This document shows positions 1 to 6,233 of a stretch of 12,382 nucleotides of DNA, one piece after another. The first letter of the stretch is position 1, and every line of letters starts with the position of its first letter. Below the pieces are notes generated by a model that was not told the DNA's origin, searched no databases, and worked only from the letters and a program-made list of their open reading frames with translations. This DNA is from an uncultured Clostridium sp. (GTDB lineage: Bacteria; Bacillota; Clostridia; Lachnospirales; Lachnospiraceae): assembly GCF_900547735.1 (NCBI RefSeq), contig NZ_URHZ01000115.1, positions 1-12,382 on the forward strand, given 5' to 3'. The translations under genes and the position numbers were made by a program.

Positions 1-61
1 CTCCCACTCCCCCGTCCGCCGTCTTACAGAGGCGTCCTCGCATCTCAACTAAATCTTTTCA

Positions 62-943
62 TCATTTCATCTTCCCCGGAGCCACAGACAGCCAAATCTC
101 AAAAGAAAAATCATTCGAATGGACTTCATCGCTCTTATACACCTCAATGCACATTCCTCCGGACGGCTGATAGCTGCTGGTCGGGAATACCTCGGTATAG
201 ACTCTCTTCCATAAATCTTTAAATGCATCCGGCATACTTCCGGTACCGCTGAATATCATCCAGGTATTTGCCGGAATTTCCTCCACCGTCAGTCCCTCAG
301 CCGGCTCGCCGCCCTCATAGGACGCTCCGATGGCATAGTCGAAATCACCTTCATTCGGGTTGTCGAAGCAGACGCCCACAATTGAATTACCGAATACGCT
401 TTCCGGCGTGATATAGCGGCACAGTGTTGCAAGCACTCCGTCTTTCCCGCACTCCTCCCACGCACTGTGAATGCTCTGCTGCGTGATATCCCCGGTTCCC
501 TTAAATCTCTTTCTGCGTGCAATCACCTTAAATGCGTCTTTTTTCTCAATTCTGTAATCCATCACGTTTCCTCCTTCTAATACGAGTTTGATGGAAAGGG
601 GGGAGAATGATTTAAGCTCCGCTTTTCGTGAGCGCGCCTGGGACGGAGTGATGCCGTGGAATCTGGAGAACGCCCTGGAAAAGCTCTCCGGGCTGTCGTA
701 CCCATATTTTACCGCTACGTCTATCACCTTGCCGTCCGACGAGGCCAGCTCACTGCCCGCAAGGGTCAGCCGCCTGTTTCTGATGTATTCTCCCAGTGAA
801 TAACCGCAGAGAATCCCAAAAACTCTCTGAAAATGAAAGCTGGAGGAATATGCCTGTCTGGCAATCTCGGCATAATCCAGTTTCTCGGTCAGATTGTCTT
901 CAATATAGTCAATTGCTCTCTGCAATCCGTCTATCCATCCCAT
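62..943 (-). CDS. AraC family transcriptional regulator with C-terminal GyrI-like effector-binding domain
   Basis: A two-domain DNA-binding regulator of 293 residues. Residues about 5-108 form the AraC double helix-turn-helix; the second helix pair carries the family signature around G81-Y82-D83-S84 and F88-F92, ending in the conserved G97-I98-T99-P100. Residues about 129-290 resemble the GyrI/AraC effector-binding fold, which in relatives such as Rob or BmrR-like sensors binds drugs or other small molecules. The reading frame opens at 994, but I chose the ATG at 943 because AGGAAAGGGG lies 7 nt upstream and the AraC domain starts right there. The gene sits 87 nt downstream of the MFS transporter on the same strand, so it may be co-transcribed and sense a substrate of that transporter (inference). 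A separate weak promoter between them is possible. The domain call is confident; the ligand is unknown. Confidence 0.9.
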   Translation of the reverse strand: MGWIDGLQRAIDYIEDNLTEKLDYAEIARQAYSSSFHFQRVFGILCGYSLGEYIRNRRLTLAGSELASSDGKVIDVAVKYGYDSPESFSRAFSRFHGITPSQARSRKAELKSFSPLSIKLVLEGGNVMDYRIEKKDAFKVIARRKRFKGTGDITQQSIHSAWEECGKDGVLATLCRYITPESVFGNSIVGVCFDNPNEGDFDYAIGASYEGGEPAEGLTVEEIPANTWMIFSGTGSMPDAFKDLWKRVYTEVFPTSSYQPSGGMCIEVYKSDEVHSNDFSFEIWLSVAPGKMK

Positions 944-955
944 CTCATTTCCCCT

Positions 956-991
956 TTCCTGTTTACAATCCCAGTATACAAAAGACAGGAA
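956..991 (-). promoter_or_regulatory. Possible promoter/operator of the AraC-GyrI gene
   Basis: On the minus strand a TATACT hexamer (978-973) could act as a -10 box. No good -35 lies at 17 nt; a TTGTCA sits 22 nt upstream, an over-long spacing often seen at activator-dependent promoters. The -10 is bracketed by a 7-bp inverted repeat, TTCCTGT (956-962) and ACAGGAA (985-991). One arm overlaps the Shine-Dalgarno region. This would suit autoregulation, but chance cannot be excluded for arms this short. Confidence 0.3.
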
Positions 992-1030
992 CATTCTTCA
1001 TGACAATTTGTGCTGCCATCGGTGCACAGT

Positions 1031-2230
1031 TTATACCGCATCCGGCGAAGGAATTCCGTCCGTTTTTTCAGAAGCAGACCTGATGCGGTTCATTCTCTCC
1101 GTCATTATAAACATCCCCGCCACAAAAATCAGCAGATAGAATGGATAGAGCCAGACTCCAATCCATTCCGCCAGCAGTCCGAACAGCGGCGGCATCAGGG
1201 TGGTTCCCACATAGGCACAGGCCATCTGCATGCCCATGACGGACTGGGAATACTCCGCGCCAAAATTATACGGTGTCGCGTGAAGCAGGCTCGGATAAAT
1301 CGGGGCGCAGCCCACTCCCGTGAGAATAAGCCCCGCAAGCACAGCCGCATTTCCAAAAGGAAGGAGAATCAGACATGCCCCGGACGCTGCTAGAAACTGC
1401 CCCAGACGCACCATATTCTGATCGCCGAACCGATCGGTTATAAATCCGCAGATAAAACGGCCGATTGTAATTCCCAGATAAAAAAGAGAGGCCCACTTTG
1501 CCGCCGTCTCTGCGTTGATGCCCTTGTGAAGCACCATAAAACTGCCCGCCCACAGGCCGGTTGTGGCCTCCAAAGAACAGTAGCAGAAAAACGCCGTCAG
1601 GATTGCCTTCGCTCCGGGCAGCTTCAGTGTTTCCCCGAGTCCAATCCCCTTATATTCCGGAGTTTCCCCTTTCCCGTCATCCTTTCCTGATTTCCACAAC
1701 GGCAGAGAAAGGAGCAGGCATGCCACCAGAGCAAACTGGATGATTCCAATTGTCCGGTATCCCGAATTCCACTGCAGTCCCCGTGTCAGGCAAAGTCCCA
1801 TAATATACGGTCCCGCCGTGGCTCCCACTCCCCAGAAACAGTGCAGCCAGCTCATATGGCGTGATTTGTAATGCAAAGCCACGAAGTTGTTAAGCGCCGC
1901 GTCCACACTCCCGGCCCCAAGCCCGTAGGGAATTCCCCACAGACAGAGCTGCGTAAACGAATGGGAACGTGAAAATCCCATCAGGGCAACTGCGGTCATT
2001 GCAACACTGACAACCGTCACAAGCCCTGTGCCGAACCTTCTGATCAGCCTGTCGCTGAACAGGCTGGATATGATTGTGCCTCCGGCGATAATCATGCTGA
2101 TAATCCCGGCAAAGGAAACCGGCACATTTAATTCGCCATACATGGACGGCCAGGCCGAGCCGAGCAGCGAATCGGGCAGCCCCAGACTGATAAACGCCAG
2201 ATAAATAATAATAAGCAGTAATTGGAACAT
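1031..2230 (-). CDS. MFS transporter (12 transmembrane helices)
   Basis: A 399-residue major facilitator superfamily permease, the usual family length, with about twelve hydrophobic segments. The first helix begins at residue 2, followed by the motif GLPDSLLGSAWP (17-28). The cytoplasmic loop 2-3 motif appears as SDRLIRRFG (59-67) and its second-half counterpart as TDRFG near residue 265. A WLHCFWGVGATAGP stretch (128-141) resembles the FucP-like sugar/drug:H+ MFS subgroup. The start is well supported: AGGAGG lies 6 nt upstream of the ATG at 2230. It is divergent from a cupin-AraC regulator and upstream of an AraC-GyrI regulator on its own strand, so either could control it. The substrate cannot be read from sequence: sugar uptake fits the cupin regulator, drug export fits the GyrI regulator. 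Confidence 0.93.
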   Translation of the reverse strand: MFQLLLIIIYLAFISLGLPDSLLGSAWPSMYGELNVPVSFAGIISMIIAGGTIISSLFSDRLIRRFGTGLVTVVSVAMTAVALMGFSRSHSFTQLCLWGIPYGLGAGSVDAALNNFVALHYKSRHMSWLHCFWGVGATAGPYIMGLCLTRGLQWNSGYRTIGIIQFALVACLLLSLPLWKSGKDDGKGETPEYKGIGLGETLKLPGAKAILTAFFCYCSLEATTGLWAGSFMVLHKGINAETAAKWASLFYLGITIGRFICGFITDRFGDQNMVRLGQFLAASGACLILLPFGNAAVLAGLILTGVGCAPIYPSLLHATPYNFGAEYSQSVMGMQMACAYVGTTLMPPLFGLLAEWIGVWLYPFYLLIFVAGMFIMTERMNRIRSASEKTDGIPSPDAV

Positions 2231-2396
2231 TTTAATCCTCCTGAATTTATTTCCATACGTCGTGAAACGGGTCTGCGGTATGGAATGGGCGATACCTGTT
2301 TCATGCCGCTAACCCGGGATTCTTGCGCTGCCGCGCGGTTGCTTCAGCAACTATTTACCTCTGCGAGGCATGTGCATCCCCACGGAACGTTTTTTA

Positions 2397-2423
2397 AATC
2401 ATAGGACGTAATTTCCTATGATT
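2397..2423. promoter_or_regulatory. 10-bp inverted repeat, candidate operator
   Basis: AATCATAGGA (2397-2406) and TCCTATGATT (2414-2423) are perfect inverted arms separated by 7 nt (centre-to-centre 17 bp). It lies about 24 bp upstream of the -35 of the plus-strand promoter, and between that promoter and the transporter gene. No U-run follows on either strand, so an operator fits better than a terminator. AraC proteins more often bind direct repeats, so the binding partner is open. Confidence 0.5.
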
Positions 2424-2446
2424 CATAGAATACCGTCTTTTTTATC

Positions 2447-2475
2447 TTGAATCTACCTTATTCCAGACATATAAT
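2447..2475 (+). promoter_or_regulatory. Sigma-A type promoter of cupin-AraC gene
   Basis: TTGAAT (2447-2452) and a perfect TATAAT (2470-2475) are separated by exactly 17 nt. Transcription would start near 2482, giving a leader of about 58 nt that ends in GGAGGTGAT 7 nt before the ATG at 2540. Confidence 0.75.
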
Positions 2476-2539
2476 ATAAAAAAACCGACTAATAGTCAAA
2501 TTGTTCTATATTAGTTCCAATTGATACGGAGGTGATATA

Positions 2540-3442
2540 ATGAGTCTGCAAAAATGCGGATTGAATCTGAACCGCAGCAACGAGGAGCTGCAGCCACACG
2601 GCACGCCGTCCTTCCCCTGTGCCGGTTATGCCTCCGCCTATACGGACGGCGCGGAGGACGCCATTCCCTGGCACTGGCATGCGGAATTCGAGGTCATTTA
2701 TATAAAATCGGGAAACCTGAAACTTCAGATACCGGAGAAAACATTTCATTTAAAACAGGGGGAAGGAATTGCCGTCAATTCCAATATTCTCCACTCTGCG
2801 GCGGCAAAACCTTACTGTGAGCTGCAATCCTTTGTCTTTAACCCTCTGTTCATCACGGGAAGCGCAGACTCCGTCTTTGCAGAAAAATACATTACGCCAC
2901 TCATCTCCTCCCCCGCTTTTGACGGCTGCCCGTTTCTCCTCGTTTCCCACGAGCAGGAACTCTTCGAAAAGCAGTTTACAGAGGCCTTCCGCGCCCTTTC
3001 AGGAGATCTTCCGGGCTATGAATTCACGGTCAGGCAGAATCTCTCCGGAATCTGTTATTCGCTCTGTCAAAAATACGGCGGGAAACAGCCGTCCGAACAG
3101 CCCGGGCTTGCTCCCGACAATCTGCGCATCCGGACAATGCTCGATTATATCCACAGCCATTTTTGTGAAGACCTGAACCTGGCTCAAATTGCGGAAGCCG
3201 CCAATATCGGGGAACGCGAATGTCTGCGCTGTTTCCGAAGAACCATCCAGATTTCACCGGTGCAGTATCTGATTAAATACAGAATTATGCAGGGAGCCTC
3301 CCTGCTTCTTCGCGAACCGGGAAAAAGCGTATCCAATATCGCGCAGGAATGCGGCTTCGACAGCCCCGGGAATTTCTCCCAGTTGTTCAGACGTTATTAC
3401 AAATGTTCTCCAAAAGAATACAGACAGAGAAAACAGGAATGA
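2540..3442 (+). CDS. AraC family transcriptional regulator with N-terminal cupin (AraC_binding) domain
   Basis: A 300-residue regulator of standard AraC length. The N-terminal half is a cupin sensor: the HWH triplet at 45-47 followed by E49, the turn S57-G58-N59, and the strand around G73-H85 match the AraC_binding/cupin fold, which usually binds sugars or related small molecules. The C-terminal 195-298 is the double helix-turn-helix, with the conserved segment I267-A268 through G272-F273-D274-S275, then F279-F283 and S290-P291-Y294. The start is fixed by an excellent GGAGG and the promoter upstream. It diverges from the MFS transporter, a typical arrangement for a local regulator of an uptake gene (inference). 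The ligand is not determinable. The 100 nt downstream, before the deacetylase, show no terminator. Confidence 0.92.
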   Translation: MSLQKCGLNLNRSNEELQPHGTPSFPCAGYASAYTDGAEDAIPWHWHAEFEVIYIKSGNLKLQIPEKTFHLKQGEGIAVNSNILHSAAAKPYCELQSFVFNPLFITGSADSVFAEKYITPLISSPAFDGCPFLLVSHEQELFEKQFTEAFRALSGDLPGYEFTVRQNLSGICYSLCQKYGGKQPSEQPGLAPDNLRIRTMLDYIHSHFCEDLNLAQIAEAANIGERECLRCFRRTIQISPVQYLIKYRIMQGASLLLREPGKSVSNIAQECGFDSPGNFSQLFRRYYKCSPKEYRQRKQE

Positions 3443-3520
3443 CATTTACCGTTCCTCCATGACTTTCTACGGGATTTTTCCGGGTTTTCACGAAAAACAT
3501 CAGAAAATGCCCCGGAGAAC

Positions 3521-3532
3521 GCCCTGGAGGGC
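3521..3532 (+). promoter_or_regulatory. Hairpin enclosing the Shine-Dalgarno of the deacetylase leader
   Basis: GCCC-TGGA-GGGC can fold into a 4-bp GC stem that contains the only Shine-Dalgarno-like sequence (GGAGGG, 3526-3531) upstream of the deacetylase. Folding would mask ribosome access. The stem is short, so its role is only suggested. Confidence 0.3.
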
Positions 3533-3539
3533 AACTATT

Positions 3540-3587
3540 ATGAATGATACATCCCCTGTTTCGATATATTGTAATAAACATTTCTGA
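3540..3587 (+). CDS. Possible 15-codon leader ORF upstream of the deacetylase
   Basis: ATG at 3540 lies 8 nt after GGAGGG, a better spacing than the 12 nt seen for the deacetylase ATG at 3544. The frame encodes MNDTSPVSIYCNKHF and stops with TGA at 3585-3587, one base before an in-frame deacetylase ATG at 3589. It could translationally couple to that internal start, or be coincidental. No homology is recognised. Confidence 0.25.
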   Translation: MNDTSPVSIYCNKHF

Positions 3588-4548
3588 AATGGATTTTTGT
3601 GTCTCTATGAAAAAGCATCTCAAACTCAAAGGCAAACGGATCCGGATCGAAGGGCTCAGGGCCCGTCTGCCCCATCTAAGCGCTCACTCTCTGAAAACCC
3701 AGGCTAAAAAAATCACATCCCGAAAGGTTTTGTCTACCGCAGCCATCTTTGCCCTCTCTTTCTTTGTGGGCCGGGCCGCTGCCCAGACCGTGGAACCTCA
3801 TAAGAACGCGGCCCCCGTGGAATCCCACCACAGCGCTTCCGCCGTCCCTGCCTCCGCAGACGGTAACTGGGGCTTAAGTTTCCAGACCGAAGGCCAGGCT
3901 CCGATAGGAAATGCGACGGCCGACTATCTGAAACAGTACAATGCCTACTATGTCCAAAACACGCAGGATAAAGTGATCTATCTGACCTTTGACGCCGGAT
4001 ACGAGAACGGCAACACTGCCGCAATCCTGGATGCGCTGAAAAAACATAACGCCCAGGCTACGTTTTTCCTGGTCGGCAATTACATGCAGACCAGCCCGGA
4101 TCTCGTCAAACGGATGATCGCGGAGGGCCACAACGTGGGCAACCACACCTTCCATCACCCGGACATGTCCAAACTCTCCACAAAAGAATCATTTGAAAAA
4201 GAACTGGGCGATCTGGAAACGCTTTTCGAACAGACCACCGGCCAGCCCATGAAAAAATACTACAGGCCGCCTCAGGGAAAATACAGCGAAAGCAACCTGC
4301 AGATGGCAAACGATATGGGATATAAAACCTTTTTCTGGAGCCTTGCCTATGTTGACTGGTATGAAGATAAACAGCCGACAAAGGAAGAGGCGTTTAAAAA
4401 GCTGCTCGGCCGCATTCATCCCGGAGCCGTTGTGCTGTTACATAGTACCTCTAAAACCAATGGACAGATTCTGGATGAACTGCTGACGAAGTGGGAAGAG
4501 ATGGGGTATCATTTTGGGTCGTTGGATGAGCTTGTGGAGGAAAAATAG
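3544..4548 (+). CDS. PdaA-like membrane-anchored polysaccharide (peptidoglycan) deacetylase
   Basis: A family 4 carbohydrate esterase that removes acetyl groups from peptidoglycan. It most resembles the PdaA branch, which makes muramic-delta-lactam for spore cortex. Counting from 3544 (334 residues): a strongly basic N-terminus, a single hydrophobic signal anchor at about 61-80 (positive side in the cytoplasm), a flexible linker to about 106, then the NodB domain at 144-325. Motifs seen are TFDAGYENGN (148-157), HTFHHP (201-206), RPPQG (241-245) and LLHS (298-301). The classical TFDD has Ala in place of the second Asp; PdaA itself has TFDN there, so loss of this acidic residue fits that branch. 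The start is uncertain: 3544 has GGAGGG at a long 12-nt spacing, while ATGs at 3589 and 3607 (MKKH) have no ribosome site of their own. It follows the AraC gene by 101 nt. Confidence 0.88.
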   Translation: MIHPLFRYIVINISEMDFCVSMKKHLKLKGKRIRIEGLRARLPHLSAHSLKTQAKKITSRKVLSTAAIFALSFFVGRAAAQTVEPHKNAAPVESHHSASAVPASADGNWGLSFQTEGQAPIGNATADYLKQYNAYYVQNTQDKVIYLTFDAGYENGNTAAILDALKKHNAQATFFLVGNYMQTSPDLVKRMIAEGHNVGNHTFHHPDMSKLSTKESFEKELGDLETLFEQTTGQPMKKYYRPPQGKYSESNLQMANDMGYKTFFWSLAYVDWYEDKQPTKEEAFKKLLGRIHPGAVVLLHSTSKTNGQILDELLTKWEEMGYHFGSLDELVEEK

Positions 4549-4556
4549 GGGGAATA

Positions 4557-4814
4557 GCTTCAGTCCCGGGCAGGGAGGGGATCGCGAGGGCGGGGAATCC
4601 GGTCAGAAAAAGGTTACTATCCACTCCATGGCCAGCAACACGCTACGCGATGCACAGAAACGGTAAAATACACCGTTTCGCGCTGCAACCCTCGGGTTTT
4701 CTGTGACTTCCGCTTCGCTGCACTCACAAAAAAACACCTCGCGGAATACAACCTATTCACAGTAATATACCCTTTAGTTTTCCCCGCCGGGAAGGTTTTG
4801 GCCGGGACTGAAGC
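4557..4814. repeat. 258-bp palindromic intergenic element with 13-bp terminal inverted repeats (MITE-like)
   Basis: Perfect terminal inverted repeats GCTTCAGTCCCGG (4557-4569) and its complement (4802-4814) bound the element. Imperfect inversion continues inward for about 50 nt: both arms contain a GGCGGGGAA block and an AAAGG...TTACT block. In the middle is a perfect 8-bp hairpin, GAAACGGT (4657-4664) with ACCGTTTC (4672-4679), nested in a larger CACAGAAA/TTTTCTGTG pairing (from 4653 to about 4703). No transposase is encoded and no target duplication is evident. It begins only 9 nt after the deacetylase stop codon. The RNA would fold strongly and could also affect 3' ends. A similar end occurs at 12313-12382, so it is likely a dispersed family. 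Confidence 0.7.
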
Positions 4815-4843
4815 CGCGAAGGGGTCGCGTGCCCGTTGAATCT

Positions 4844-4995
4844 GTAGTTTCCGTAATGCACAAAATTTCGGTAGTTCCGGCAGTTTCCATAGGGCCCGTA
4901 GGTCCGGCAGTTCCCGTATTTTCATAATTCACGTAGATCCGGCAGTCCATGAAGTTTCGGTAATTCCCGCATCTCTGTAAGTTCAGAAGGTTCTA
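4844..4995. repeat. Degenerate 9-bp tandem repeat (about 17 units)
   Basis: From 4844 the sequence divides into 9-mers close to GTAGTTCCG and GCAGTTCCC. Clear units start at 4844, 4871, 4880, 4898, 4907, 4933, 4942, 4951 and 4960, with one 8-nt unit (4925-4932) shifting the register. Less similar units run on to 4995. A 27-bp higher-order period is visible (4844, 4871, 4898, then 4933, 4960). On the minus strand a 9-bp period reads as a three-residue peptide repeat (such as ELP or GNY), but stops interrupt it. It directly follows the palindromic element. Confidence 0.7.
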
Positions 4996-5079
4996 TGAAT
5001 ATTGCTGAACGGATGTACAATTAACTTAAATTCTAAAGTTCTAAACTTTTTATTTTGATTTTGTTGTTTTAGTCATCGA

Positions 5080-5121
5080 AAGGATCCGGTAACGTCTAAA
5101 GTGCGTTTGCCGGATCTTTTT
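5080..5121 (+). terminator. Rho-independent terminator upstream of the ATPase operon
   Basis: GATCCGGTAACG (5083-5094) pairs with CGTTTGCCGGATC (5104-5116), leaving one bulged T and a 9-nt loop, followed by TTTTT (5117-5121). The stem is flanked by AAAG on the left. It probably ends read-through from the deacetylase side and insulates the ATPase promoter 50 nt further on. An attenuator role is less likely because a promoter follows it. Confidence 0.8.
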
Positions 5122-5169
5122 GATGGAGGAAATTGGGGGGATTGTATCGACGTTTTTTAGATTCTGCGT

Positions 5170-5178
5170 TGTTATAAT
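5170..5178 (+). promoter_or_regulatory. Extended -10 promoter of the AAA+/VWA operon
   Basis: TGTTATAAT (5170-5178) is a consensus extended -10: TG, one base, then TATAAT. The -35 region is poor (GACGTT at 5149-5154, 18-nt spacer), which an extended -10 can tolerate. The predicted start near 5185 gives a leader of about 135 nt before the ATG at 5320. Confidence 0.6.
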
Positions 5179-5216
5179 AATCTTAGATATTGAAACACAT
5201 GTAAAAAGGATGGCCG

Positions 5217-5301
5217 AGTTTATGATGAGGCATTATGGAATGTCGTAAATCGGATAAACTATGACAATGAAATCTGACCCGGTGCTCCCGGAGTGTTGGG
5301 T
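5217..5301 (+). promoter_or_regulatory. Structured 5' leader of the AAA+/VWA operon
   Basis: Two pairings are visible. AGTTTAT (5217-5223) matches ATAAACT (5254-5260). Then an 11-bp stem, including four G-U pairs, forms between ACCCGGTGCTC (5277-5287) and GAGTGTTGGGT (5291-5301) with a CCG loop, ending 4 nt before the GAGGAGGG ribosome site. A 12-codon ATG frame (5210-5248, MAEFMMRHYGMS) lies in the same leader but has a poorly spaced ribosome site. The arrangement could modulate translation. It matches no riboswitch class that I recognise. Confidence 0.35.
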
Positions 5302-5319
5302 GTTTGAGGAGGGATTTAT

Positions 5320-6219
5320 ATGAAACCGAAGGAAGAAATCAGTGAACATTTATTAAAAGAACTTGAACGTTTCAGAGCCGAATATCCTGTTGCGGAGGAG
5401 GTGAGACGGCGTGTCTATCAGCCCGATATGCCCTTCTTTGGAAAGGAAATCGTGGAGATGGCCGTTTCCGCTCTGCTGGAGGGTGAGAATCTTCTGCTCT
5501 GCGGGGATAAGGCGACGGGAAAGAATATTCTGGCGGAAAATCTGGCCTGGATGTTTGGACGGCCTGTTTATAATATGTCCTTTCATGTGAATACGGACAG
5601 CGGCACCCTGATCGGGAGCGATACTTTTGTGGATAATGAGGTGAAGCTGCGCAGAGGGCCTGTGTACCAGTGTGCCGCTTACGGCGGTTTTGGTATCCTG
5701 GATGAGATTAATATGGCTAAAAATGATGCCGTTTCCGTACTTCATGCCACGCTCGACTACCGCCGCATCATTGATGTTCCCGGATATGACAGGATCGAAC
5801 TGCACCCCGCGGCCCGTTTTATCGGAACAATGAACTACGGATACGCGGGGACGAAGGAACTGAACGAGGCTCTTGTCTCCCGTTTCATGGTCATCAATAT
5901 GCCGACTCTCGGCCAGGAGGATTTGATAAGAATTCTGGATGCCGCCGTTCCCGGAGCCGCCCTTCCGGCTCTGGAACAATTTTCGGGACTTTTCCTGGAT
6001 CTTCAGGTTAAGGCAAAGAACGGGGAGATTTCCACGAAACCTGTGGATCTGCGCGGTATGATCGGTTCCCTGAAGCTGATCCGCGGCGGGCTGACGCCGA
6101 AAGCCGCCGTCACTATGGGCATAACCAACAAGTGCTTTGATGTATTCGAGCAGGATATGGTGGATGACATCGTCTTGACCCGGATTCCCGATTCATGGAC
6201 CAGCAGCGATGTATTTTGA
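5320..6219 (+). CDS. MoxR/CobS-like AAA+ ATPase
   Basis: A 299-residue AAA+ ATPase, expected to form a ring that works on a partner VWA protein and its client, as MoxR, NorQ, CbbQ and CobS do. Walker A is GDKATGKN (62-69), with Asn where Thr or Ser is normal. The pre-sensor stretch HVNTDSGTLIG (89-99) resembles CobS/NorQ-type proteins. Walker B is ILDE (126-129), sensor 1 is N172 in GTMN, a likely arginine finger is R188 in SRF, and sensor 2 is probably R245 in DLRG. GAGGAGGG 6 nt upstream fixes the start. The VWA gene follows after 14 nt, so the two form an operon. It starts from its own promoter and is insulated by the terminator at 5080-5121. The family is certain; the client is unknown. 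Confidence 0.92.
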   Translation: MKPKEEISEHLLKELERFRAEYPVAEEVRRRVYQPDMPFFGKEIVEMAVSALLEGENLLLCGDKATGKNILAENLAWMFGRPVYNMSFHVNTDSGTLIGSDTFVDNEVKLRRGPVYQCAAYGGFGILDEINMAKNDAVSVLHATLDYRRIIDVPGYDRIELHPAARFIGTMNYGYAGTKELNEALVSRFMVINMPTLGQEDLIRILDAAVPGAALPALEQFSGLFLDLQVKAKNGEISTKPVDLRGMIGSLKLIRGGLTPKAAVTMGITNKCFDVFEQDMVDDIVLTRIPDSWTSSDVF

Positions 6220-6233
6220 GAAGTGAGGCGCCT

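Larger units (their letters stand above)
2231..2539. other. Divergent intergenic region between MFS transporter and AraC gene
   Basis: This 309-bp gene-free region separates two divergent genes. It holds the plus-strand promoter and the 10-bp inverted repeat listed separately, and a small GTTGC-TTCA-GCAAC hairpin at 2338-2351. No convincing minus-strand promoter was found for the transporter. The best guess is TATGAT within the inverted repeat (minus strand, about 2422-2417 or 2401-2396), which lacks a good -35 and may therefore depend on an activator. Confidence 0.6.
4549..5319. other. Repeat-rich 771-bp gene-free region
   Basis: No credible protein gene was found. In order it holds the 258-bp inverted-repeat element (4557-4814), the 9-bp minisatellite (about 4844-4995), an AT-rich stretch with a weak AAAGTT/AACTTT hairpin (5035-5049) and T-rich tail, a rho-independent terminator (5080-5121), an extended -10 promoter (about 5173), and a structured leader ending at the ATPase start. 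A 102-codon minus-strand frame (4925-4617) is built entirely from the two repeats and is not treated as a gene. Confidence 0.7.

Noticed and set aside
1..61. Terminator or gene downstream of the AraC-GyrI gene
   Set aside because: A small GAGG-CGT-CCTC hairpin has no U-run, and the stretch is too short to show a gene.
3544..4548. Inactive deacetylase because TFDD is changed to TFDA
   Set aside because: The PdaA branch itself lacks the second Asp (TFDN), and all other catalytic motifs are present.
4617..4925. 102-codon minus-strand frame with an ELP-rich start
   Set aside because: It is composed only of the 9-bp repeat and the palindromic element, with no supported ribosome site.
4844..4995. 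CRISPR array
   Set aside because: Unit length is 9 bp with no spacers between conserved repeats, and no cas genes are present.
5122..5319. Known riboswitch in the ATPase leader
   Set aside because: None of the conserved cores I know (c-di-GMP, THF, TPP, SAM, cobalamin) could be recognised.
5353..5979. 208-codon minus-strand open frame inside the AAA+ ATPase gene
   Set aside because: It is antisense to the Walker motifs of a certain gene and shows no family features.
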